DNA of 15,841 nt from Desulfobacterales bacterium (GTDB lineage: Bacteria; Desulfobacterota; Desulfobacteria; Desulfobacterales; JAUCGF01): contig JAOZRC010000043.1 of the NCBI GenBank assembly GCA_029940345.1, forward strand, positions 1-15,841, in the 5' to 3' direction. Within the stretch, counting starts at the first letter, position 1. The number at the start of each line of letters is the position of its first letter. The notes beneath the pieces are model-generated. The model was not told the origin of the DNA, ran no database searches, and was given only the letters and a program-made list of their open reading frames with translations. This document shows positions 7,415-13,471 of this stretch, one piece after another. The position numbers were made by a program, and so were the translations under genes.

Positions 7415-8119
7415 ATGGTAAAACGTATCGGGAAAATAGGCGGTAGAAAGCTTAAAAAAACCGTTTTTCACATTCTTTCACAAAATAACTGTGACCACGC
7501 TGTCAATGAGATCGTCCGACTACCTTTAAAGCAAGTCGTTAATCCTTTATTCAGTTTTTTTTACAGTTCGGAAGAGATTATCCGCTGGCACGCCATTGCG
7601 GCGATGGGCGCCGTAGTTGCGCGCCTTGCGGATCAAGACACCGAAAGCGCCCGAGTCGTGATGCGTCGTTTAACCTGGAACCTGAACGATGAATCCGGAG
7701 GGATCGGCTGGGGATCGCCGGAAGCCTTGGGCGAGATTATGGCATGCAGCCACCGTTTGGCGGAAGAGTATCATTTTCTCCTGCTTTCTTATATTAATCC
7801 GGATGGTAATTTTATCGAATATGAGATGCTGCAGCGCGGTGTTCTATGGGGCTTGGGTCGTTTAGCTTACGCGCGTCCGGAATTGGTTCGGCAAGCGTCT
7901 TCGTTGCTAATTCCGTATTTGCAATCGCGAGATGCCTACCTTAGAGGACTGGCGGTTTGGATTTCCGGCGCGTTTGAAGTTCCTGATGAACTGCGTTCCT
8001 TGCTGGCATCGCTTACGGCGGACAGCACCGCAATTATACTATTCTTAGACCGTGAGTTTGTCAAAATCAGCATCAGTCGTTTGGTTACGTTGGCGAAGCC
8101 TAAAAATAAATCATCTTAA
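7415..8119 (+). CDS. HEAT-repeat protein, DVU0298-like
   Basis: 234 residues, helical throughout, with HEAT-like pairs such as EEIIRWHAIAAMGAVVARLA (about 53-72), EYEMLQRGVLWGLGRLA (about 139-155) and SRDAYLRGLAVWISGAF (about 171-187). The conserved block NDESGGIGWGSPEALGEIM (about 91-109) and the run LPLKQVVNPLFSFFYSSEE are what I remember of the DVU0298-type family of sulfate-reducing bacteria; that identification is from memory. HEAT proteins normally serve as binding scaffolds, and no catalytic residues are evident. The ribosome-binding site is weak (AGGAC at 7399-7403, eleven bases away), so the start is less certain than for neighbouring genes; an ATG at 7408 is out of frame. There is no signal peptide, so it should be cytoplasmic. 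Partners are unknown. Confidence 0.75.
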   Translation: MVKRIGKIGGRKLKKTVFHILSQNNCDHAVNEIVRLPLKQVVNPLFSFFYSSEEIIRWHAIAAMGAVVARLADQDTESARVVMRRLTWNLNDESGGIGWGSPEALGEIMACSHRLAEEYHFLLLSYINPDGNFIEYEMLQRGVLWGLGRLAYARPELVRQASSLLIPYLQSRDAYLRGLAVWISGAFEVPDELRSLLASLTADSTAIILFLDREFVKISISRLVTLAKPKNKSS

Positions 8120-8140
8120 TGGCAGAGATATAGTCGCTTT

Positions 8141-8223
8141 TATTACAAATATGCCGCTTCGATGGGGCTCTGACTGAAACCGAACCGATTTACTACAAAT
8201 ATACCGCTCTTATATGGCTCTGA
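8141..8223 (+). repeat. Imperfect tandem repeat, two 33-base units 50 bases apart
   Basis: The segments 8141-8173 and 8191-8223 align without gaps with 26 of 33 identities. Shared cores are ACAAATAT, CCGCT and GGCTCTGA. They occupy the 154-base gap between the HEAT gene and the ADP-ribosylglycohydrolase-like gene, where no other feature is visible. They could be binding sites or decayed copies of a repeat. Confidence 0.5.
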
Positions 8224-8273
8224 AGAATGCTTTGATTTGTCAACAGAATACAACGTAAATTTAGGAGGCTATC

Positions 8274-9170
8274 ATGGAAAATAAAGCACAGGCGTCGTTA
8301 CTGGCATCCTTTGCCGCGGACGCCTTGGCATTGGGTGCGCATTGGGTCTACAACACCAATGTAATTGATAAAAAATTGGGGCGGGTGGAACGTTTTGTCA
8401 AACCGTTCACTTCATACCATGCCACCAAAGAATTGGGTGAATTCACGCACTATGGGGATCAGATGATGGTTCTGCTCGAAACGTGTTCTGATTCGGGCGG
8501 CTTTGAACTCAATCACTTCAGTACCAAATGGCAAGCCCTTTTCGAAGATTACACCGGTTATGTTGACAAAGCGACCAAAGGAACACTGGCGAATTTCGCG
8601 ATTGATGAAGACCCTGAAAAATCCGGGTCGGAATCAGATGATCTGGCCGGTGCATCACGGATTAGCCCGCTGGTGTATTGCTATAAAGATCAACCGCAGC
8701 AAATGATCGCCGGCGTACGCGCTCAAACCGCTATGACCCACAATCAGTCCGATGTCATTGACAGCGCCGAATTGTTCGCCAGGGTTACGTTGGCCGTTTT
8801 AGATGGTAAAACGCCTTGTGAGGCTCTGAAAGCAGTGTTAAAATCTGATTTTAATCGGCCGCCGTTTATAGAACAGATTCATAGCGGTCTTGATAGCGTA
8901 TCAGCCGACACCCGAAGCGCCATTGACGATTTTGGACAGATGTGTGAAATTGAGGCGGCTTTTCCCGCTACGATTCATCTGATTGCCAAATATGAAAATA
9001 ACTTAAAGGAAGCCTTGGTTGAAAATGTCATGGCCGGCGGTGATTCGTCCTCGCGTGGAATGATCGTGGGAATGGTTCTGGGTGCGTATTTGGGCATAGA
9101 AGCAATTCCGGATGAATGGCTTACCGAGATGAAGCAATACCGGCACATTATCGAGTTGCTTAAAAAATGA
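8274..9170 (+). CDS. ADP-ribosylglycohydrolase-family protein (divergent)
   Basis: 298 residues with the all-helical ADP-ribosylglycohydrolase (DraG/ARH-type) plan: ASLLASFAADALALGAHWVY at the N-terminus, THYGDQMMVLLETC (about 58-71) in place of the first metal-binding motif, AMTHNQSDVIDSAELFARV, and AGGDSSSRGMIVGMVLGAYLG (254 onward) in place of the canonical GGDTDT loop. In active family members the aspartates of both motifs bind two Mg or Mn ions and remove ADP-ribose from proteins. Here the D-T pair after GGD is S-S-S, so part of the metal site is changed; the protein may use another substrate or be a binder. AGGAGG lies four to nine bases before the ATG. It precedes the selenoprotein gene by 56 bases and may share its transcript. 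Cytoplasmic: no signal peptide is seen. Confidence 0.8.
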   Translation: MENKAQASLLASFAADALALGAHWVYNTNVIDKKLGRVERFVKPFTSYHATKELGEFTHYGDQMMVLLETCSDSGGFELNHFSTKWQALFEDYTGYVDKATKGTLANFAIDEDPEKSGSESDDLAGASRISPLVYCYKDQPQQMIAGVRAQTAMTHNQSDVIDSAELFARVTLAVLDGKTPCEALKAVLKSDFNRPPFIEQIHSGLDSVSADTRSAIDDFGQMCEIEAAFPATIHLIAKYENNLKEALVENVMAGGDSSSRGMIVGMVLGAYLGIEAIPDEWLTEMKQYRHIIELLKK

Positions 9171-9226
9171 AAGTTCGTGCTAAGGTGTAAAAGCGTTAAC
9201 TGTTAATCTGAAATAAGGAGGAAAAC

Positions 9227-9574
9227 ATGCAAATCGATTGGGCTTATATGCGTAAAGGCTGAGTTTCATGCGGCAAGGCACAAGAGGTTCTTGAGTCGCA
9301 AAAATTGAGTGTAAAAGAGACTGTCAATGCCAGGAAAGAAAAAATCAGTGGAGACGATGCCTGGCAACTATTAAAGAAGTACCAAACCCTTGTTATCGGG
9401 CGCGGGAAGAAATATGCAGAGTACGAACCTGATGAAAAAAACAGGGAAGCCATTACCAAGGCCGCCTTGGGTAGAACCGGCAACTTGCGGGCACCGGCGC
9501 TTGCCGTTGGCGCCAAATTGATCATCGGATTTAATCAGGATATGTATGATACGTTTGTAAAGACGGTTAATTGA
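9227..9574 (+). CDS. ArsC/glutaredoxin-like selenoprotein (UGA at codon 12 read as Sec)
   Basis: 115 residues if TGA 9260-9262 is decoded as selenocysteine. The start reads MQIDWAYMRKG-U-VSCGKAQ: Sec12 and Cys15 form a U-x-x-C pair at the end of the first beta strand, where thioredoxin-fold proteins of the ArsC/Spx type keep their redox cysteine. The C-terminal GNLRAPALAVGAKLIIGFNQD has the cis-proline (RAP) and GF.QD turn of glutaredoxin-like folds. The match is, from memory, to the 'ArsC family (seleno)protein' group of anaerobes. Evidence for readthrough: reading frame and homology continue across the TGA, a strong AGGAGG precedes the upstream ATG, and a stem-loop follows the TGA. Without Sec the gene would appear to start at the TTG at 9305 and lose its active site. 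It is probably a thiol/selenol oxidoreductase; arsenate reduction itself is unproven. Confidence 0.87.
9269..9300 (+). promoter_or_regulatory. Bacterial SECIS-like stem-loop of the ArsC-like gene
   Basis: Lower stem TGCGGC (9269-9274) pairs with GTCGCA (9295-9300) with one G-U pair; upper stem CAAGA (9281-9285) pairs with TCTTG (9289-9293) and leaves a GGT loop (9286-9288). The loop lies 24 to 26 bases past the TGA. A GGU apical loop at this distance is the feature SelB recognises in the E. coli formate dehydrogenase SECIS. Confidence 0.72.
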
Positions 9575-9616
9575 TATTAAACGAATTTTGGCTTCGAGTC
9601 GGAAGGAAAATTGTTG

Positions 9617-11230
9617 ATGAAAAAGATATTGTGCATTTTGATCATGTTTTTCACCGCTGCTTATACATTCGCTTCGGTTGAACAAGACCAAAAACTATTT
9701 GAAAGAAAGTGTTTCCAATGTCATTCCCTGGAGAAATCTTTGGATAAGACAAAAAATTTGGCCGCATGGCAAAGGACCATAAAGAGGATGGTCAAATACA
9801 CCCGCGGTTCGATTTCAGAACCGAACGCGCTGACAATTGCCAACTACTTGGCGGCGTTGGGAAAACCGGTTCAGTCGAATGAACAGCAAAAAGTCGAAGC
9901 ATCTCCGAAAAAGGAAAAAATCAGGGCGTCTGAAAAAAATGAGGTCTTTAATTTTAAAAAAGTTCGCGTCAATCAATTTATAGATCCGGCCGTGTGCGCC
10001 GACTGCCATTCAGAAAAATTTGAACAATGGAACGGTTCGATGCACAGCAAAGCCTTCACGGATCCCTTATGGCGGGCGGCAACCAAGCTTTTTTTCAATG
10101 AAACGGTCAACCCCAAGGATATCCTTGAAATGAAAGCTTGCGTTAAATGCCATACACCGCTTGGTTTCCGCGCCTATCACATTACTTCTCCGGGTGATGA
10201 TTATAACAAATTGAAGTCTTTACCGGCGCAAGGTATTTTTTGCAATTGGTGCCACAACATTGACGAAGTCAAACATATCGGTGACGCCGGCTATGAAGTC
10301 GCTCCGGGAGACGGAGAGGACGATCCTTCAACCATGCTGGGCCCCCTGAAAGACGCCAGTTCGGATTTCCATCCGGTAAAATACTCTGAATTGCATACCA
10401 AATCGGAATTTTGCGGTCTTTGCCATAATGTCTCCCATGCCACCAATAACCTTCCTTTTGAACAAACCTACGATGAATGGAAACATAGTCCTTACAACAC
10501 CGGCAACCCGGCCACGACTATAAATTGCCAGGATTGCCACATGCGTCAAAAACCCGGGGTTCCGGCAACAGGCAAAACCGCCAGACCCGATAATCCGGGC
10601 AAAGCGGCGGATGACGGCCCATCAAGAGAGCATATCAATACGCACTATTTCGTCGGCGCCAATACGCTGGTCACCAAGCTATCGAAAAATGAGATTCATG
10701 CTCAAATGGCAGTGGAACGCCTTAAAAATGCCGCTGACCTGGAGCTGATCAAAAGCGATACGTATCAAAAAGACGGTGTCTCACAAATCAGTGTCAAGGT
10801 TATCAATTCCGGAGCCGGCCATTATCTGCCCACCGGCGTCACCGAAATAAGACAGATGTGGCTTGACATCAGCATTTTCGATAAAAATGGAAAAACCGTT
10901 TTTCGTTCCGGCTATTTAGACGCCAAAGGCAATATTGATAAATCAGCGGTTCTGTATTTAACCAAATTAGGCAATCACAAAGGGGAGTATGAGCATAATA
11001 TTGCCATGGCTGACCGTGTGCTGTATGATCACCGGGTTCCGCCCAAAGGGTATTTGATCGAAAAATATGCTTTTCAAATACCATCGGATGTGGTTTCTCC
11101 GTTAGAAGTCAAAGCCACTCTTAAATACCGTAGCGCTTCCCAATCTTTTGCCAACCAACTGCTTGGAGACAGCGCTGTTCAAATTCCCGTTATTGATATG
11201 GTTCAAATAACGGATACAATATCATTCTGA
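9617..11230 (+). CDS. Secreted hexaheme c-type cytochrome
   Basis: 537 residues with an N-terminal signal peptide (MKKILCILIMFFTAAYTFAS, cleavage near residue 19-20), so the mature protein should be periplasmic. Six CxxCH heme sites are visible: CFQCH (32-36), CADCH (127-131), CVKCH (175-179), CNWCH (209-213), CGLCH (266-270) and CQDCH (304-308). The first heme sits in a small mono-heme-like domain joined by a Lys/Glu-rich linker (about 85-112) to a five-heme domain; the last 180 residues (from about 355) have no heme and look beta-rich. CADCHSEKFEQWNGSMHSKAF resembles the opening of cytochrome c554/multiheme families. It should carry electrons; no catalytic identity is assignable. The ATG at 9617 has GGAAGGA nine bases upstream; in-frame TTG codons at 9611 and 9614 are less likely. 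It lies between the two selenoprotein genes. Confidence 0.88.
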   Translation: MKKILCILIMFFTAAYTFASVEQDQKLFERKCFQCHSLEKSLDKTKNLAAWQRTIKRMVKYTRGSISEPNALTIANYLAALGKPVQSNEQQKVEASPKKEKIRASEKNEVFNFKKVRVNQFIDPAVCADCHSEKFEQWNGSMHSKAFTDPLWRAATKLFFNETVNPKDILEMKACVKCHTPLGFRAYHITSPGDDYNKLKSLPAQGIFCNWCHNIDEVKHIGDAGYEVAPGDGEDDPSTMLGPLKDASSDFHPVKYSELHTKSEFCGLCHNVSHATNNLPFEQTYDEWKHSPYNTGNPATTINCQDCHMRQKPGVPATGKTARPDNPGKAADDGPSREHINTHYFVGANTLVTKLSKNEIHAQMAVERLKNAADLELIKSDTYQKDGVSQISVKVINSGAGHYLPTGVTEIRQMWLDISIFDKNGKTVFRSGYLDAKGNIDKSAVLYLTKLGNHKGEYEHNIAMADRVLYDHRVPPKGYLIEKYAFQIPSDVVSPLEVKATLKYRSASQSFANQLLGDSAVQIPVIDMVQITDTISF

Positions 11231-11251
11231 ATTTTGTATAAGGAGGAAAAC

Positions 11252-12085
11252 ATGCGTTGGAAACAATTTTTAACACCCGTTAAATCATTTGATGCAGTCC
11301 ATGCGCGTAGCTATATGGCTGACAAATCGGCTGACGACGTAACGATTTTGGATGTGCGTCAGCCTGGTGAATACAAAACCGGCCATATACCGGGCGCCAA
11401 GCTGATCCCTTTGCCTGATTTGGCAGATCGCCTGGATGAAATCGATGCCGACAAACCTACTTTGGTGTACTGAGCCATCGGAGGCCGCAGCCGGGTGGCT
11501 GCTCAGATGTTGGCGGGCAAGGGCTATAAAGTCGTTTACAATCTTTCCGGTGGTTTTAAGGGATGGCAAGGCGAGGCCGCTTTCGGAGCGGAGGAAATGG
11601 GCTTGGAATTGTTCACAGGTGATGAGTCCCCGGAAAAGACGCTTACGGTGGCATATTCACTCGAAGACGGTCTGCGGGATTTCTATTTAACGATGATCCC
11701 AAAAGTTAAAAATGATACGGTTAAAAACCTTTTTACTAAACTAGCCGAGATTGAAGTGACTCACAAGGACCGTCTTTTTGACGAATATCTTGCAATAACC
11801 GCAAAAACGGTCAGCCGTGTGGCGTTTGAAAAAAATACGGTTAAAGACGTGGCCGAGGGTGGGCTTACAACCAAGGAATATATCAACCTTTTCCAACCGT
11901 CGGACTGGGAATCTGAAAGTGATATTATCGGCCTGGCGATGTCCATTGAAGCTCAGGCGCTTGATCTATACATGCGCGCTGCTGCCAGGAGCGCTAATCC
12001 CCAGAGTAAAAAGGTGTTAACTCGAATAGCTAACGAAGAACAGACGCATTTGGCTGAACTGGGTAAACTTATGGAGCGCATTTAA
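11252..12085 (+). CDS. Selenocysteine rhodanese fused to a ferritin-like diiron domain (UGA at codon 74)
   Basis: 277 residues if TGA 11471-11473 is read as Sec. The N-terminal rhodanese domain (about 12-110) has ILDVRQPGEY, GHIPGAKLIPL and the active loop LVY-U-AIGGRSRVAA, in which Sec74 replaces the persulfide-forming cysteine of C-x-x-G-G-R-S. GYKVVYNLSGGFKGWQG closes the domain. The C-terminal part (about 130-277) is a ferritin/rubrerythrin-like four-helix bundle with likely diiron ligands Glu138, Glu168-x-x-His171, Glu233 and Glu263-x-x-His266. Sulfur or selenium transfer coupled to iron or peroxide chemistry is inferred. It has no signal peptide. AGGAGG precedes the ATG. Ordinary gene finding would report a truncated 73-codon rhodanese plus a headless ORF from 11495; frame continuity and the active-site match argue strongly against a pseudogene. 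Confidence 0.92.
11487..11502 (+). promoter_or_regulatory. Bacterial SECIS-like stem-loop of the rhodanese gene
   Basis: GCAGCC (11487-11492) and GGCTGC (11497-11502) form a perfect 6-bp stem around the loop GGGT (11493-11496). The stem starts 14 bases after the TGA and the loop contains GGU, as expected for a SelB-binding element. The same bases encode the GRSRVAA part of the rhodanese loop. Confidence 0.72.
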
Positions 12086-12094
12086 AATTCGTCT

Positions 12095-12205
12095 TGTTCC
12101 AACGCTCCGGTGTTGGAACACATCTGAATCTCAATGACCCTCCGACGTCCATGCACAATACGGGACCGCAGAGCGTCCTTGAAAACGTTCTGACGCCGGA
12201 ACGTT
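12095..12205. repeat. REP/MITE-like palindromic element, probably decayed
   Basis: In the 143-base gap after the rhodanese gene, arms 12095-12105 and 12110-12120 make an 11-bp stem (one G-T pair) closed by a C(TCCG)G tetraloop of the UNCG class. At the other end AACGTTC (12184-12190) pairs with GAACGTT (12199-12205), and between them GGAC (12165-12168 region) can pair with GTCC around GCAGAGC. The style (GTTCC...GGAAC palindromes around GCAGAGCGTCC) recalls dispersed REP-like repeats. The first hairpin begins ten bases after the stop codon but has no T-run, so Rho-independent termination is doubtful. Confidence 0.5.
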
Positions 12206-12228
12206 AAAACGAGAAAAAGGATATGATG

Positions 12229-13341
12229 ATGAAAAAACATCTCGTACTGGTTGGCGGCGGTCACGCTCACATGGTGACCTTAGCGAACTTGAATAAATTT
12301 GTTGAAAAAGGGTTCCAGGTAACCGTTATCGGGCCGTCGGCCTATCACTACTACTCGGGTATGGGGCCGGGGATGCTGGGAAAAACATACAATCCTGATG
12401 ACATCCGGTTCGCCACCCGACATGTGGTGGAAAAACAGGGCGGAACGTTCATTTTAGATAAGGCGGTGCGTGTTGATCCCGAAGAAAAAATCGTATTTCT
12501 TGAATCCGGCGCTACGGTTCCTTATGATATTGTTTCCTTTAATGCCGGCAGCCAGGTGCCGCTTTCAAACGTCGATGAAGGTGTTAAAAATCTCTATTCA
12601 GTCAAGCCGATTGAAAAACTTATCGAGGCTCAGGAAAGACTTATAGAACTGATTGCCCAAAGGAAGATAACTATCAGCATCGTCGGAGGAGGCCCTTCGT
12701 CCGCTGAAATAGCCGGAAATGTATGGCGATTGACAGATAGCTGTAGTAAAAACAAACCCCAGATTCGTATATTTGCGGGAAAAAAGTTCATGTCACGCTT
12801 CCCGCAAAATATCCGCCGAAAAGTTACCGCATCGCTTACCCAGAGGAAAATCGAAATCCTGGAAAACGGCTATGTGAAAAAAATATCCGATGGCCAGATT
12901 ACACTGGACTCGGGTTTAGAATATAAAACGGACTTCATTTTCCTGGCGCTTGGCGTCAAACCGTCGCCGATATTCAACCAATCGGGGCTGCCAACCGGTC
13001 TTGACGGAGGCTTACTGGTCAATAAATATTTACAGAGTACCCAATACCCGGAAATTTTCGGTGGCGGTGATTGCATCTGTTTTCAAGACCTGCCGTTGGA
13101 TAAAGTCGGCGTATATGCGGTGCGCCAAAATCCGGTGCTTTATCACAACCTGATGGCCGCCTTGCAAGAAGAGGAATTGATGCCATTTGATCCTGGCGGA
13201 GATTACCTTCTGATCTTCAATCTGGGTGACGGAACCGGCGTTTTAAGAAAAAATCAGCTTTTGTTTGGGGGAAGGCTGGCGTTTCGCATAAAGGACTACA
13301 TTGACCGCAAATTCATTAAAAAATTTCAGGCAATTGAGTGA
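12229..13341 (+). CDS. SelD-associated-type FAD/NAD(P) oxidoreductase (stand-alone)
   Basis: 370 residues from the ATG at 12229. Three ATGs are consecutive and in frame (12223, 12226, 12229); AAGG at 12217-12220 gives the best spacing to the third. Rossmann motif 1 is LVLVGGGHAHMVTL (FAD), motif 2 is ISIVGGGPSSAEIAG (about 150-164, NAD(P)H), and YPEIFGGGDCICF (near 279) closes the FAD site. No redox CxxxxC or CxxC pair is present, so it resembles type II NADH dehydrogenases rather than disulfide reductases. The ending GVYAVRQNPVLYHNLMAAL ... KDYIDRKFIKKF matches, from memory, the oxidoreductase domain found N-terminal to SelD (TIGR03169 type). Here it ends without a SelD part. Next to two selenoprotein genes, a role in selenium or sulfur redox supply is plausible but inferred. 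Cytoplasmic or peripheral membrane. Confidence 0.85.
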   Translation: MKKHLVLVGGGHAHMVTLANLNKFVEKGFQVTVIGPSAYHYYSGMGPGMLGKTYNPDDIRFATRHVVEKQGGTFILDKAVRVDPEEKIVFLESGATVPYDIVSFNAGSQVPLSNVDEGVKNLYSVKPIEKLIEAQERLIELIAQRKITISIVGGGPSSAEIAGNVWRLTDSCSKNKPQIRIFAGKKFMSRFPQNIRRKVTASLTQRKIEILENGYVKKISDGQITLDSGLEYKTDFIFLALGVKPSPIFNQSGLPTGLDGGLLVNKYLQSTQYPEIFGGGDCICFQDLPLDKVGVYAVRQNPVLYHNLMAALQEEELMPFDPGGDYLLIFNLGDGTGVLRKNQLLFGGRLAFRIKDYIDRKFIKKFQAIE

Positions 13342-13389
13342 GCCGGATATATCAACCCGCGCGATTGCTATGAAATGAAGATAAGGAAC

Positions 13390-13471
13390 GGGGACGAAAT
13401 AACTTCCCCATTCAGAGTGCAAGCTTCAGCTTGCCTTGCTATTTCTGAAAATGGGAAAATTATTTCATCCC
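13390..13471. repeat. Imperfect palindromic spacer between convergent genes
   Basis: The left arm (13390-13416, starting GGGGACGAAATAA) and the right arm (13443-13471, ending TTATTTCATCCC) are imperfect inverted repeats. In the middle GCAAGC (13419-13424) and GCTTGC (13429-13434) form a perfect hairpin with loop TTCA. It fills most of the 129-base gap and reaches the kinase stop codon. It may stop transcription from both sides or be a dispersed repeat. Confidence 0.5.

Noticed and set aside
9305..9574. A short 89-residue gene starting at TTG 9305
   Set aside because: It has no ribosome-binding site and lacks the active-site half of the fold; the upstream ATG at 9227 with AGGAGG and a Sec codon explains the locus better.
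11252..11473. Reading the rhodanese as a truncated gene or pseudogene ending at TGA 11471-11473
   Set aside because: The stop sits at the catalytic Cys position, the frame and the family motif GGRS continue directly after it, and a SECIS-like stem follows.
12095..12120. Rho-independent terminator after the rhodanese gene
   Set aside because: The stem-loop is strong but is followed by ACATCTG, with no run of T, so I describe it as a repeat instead.
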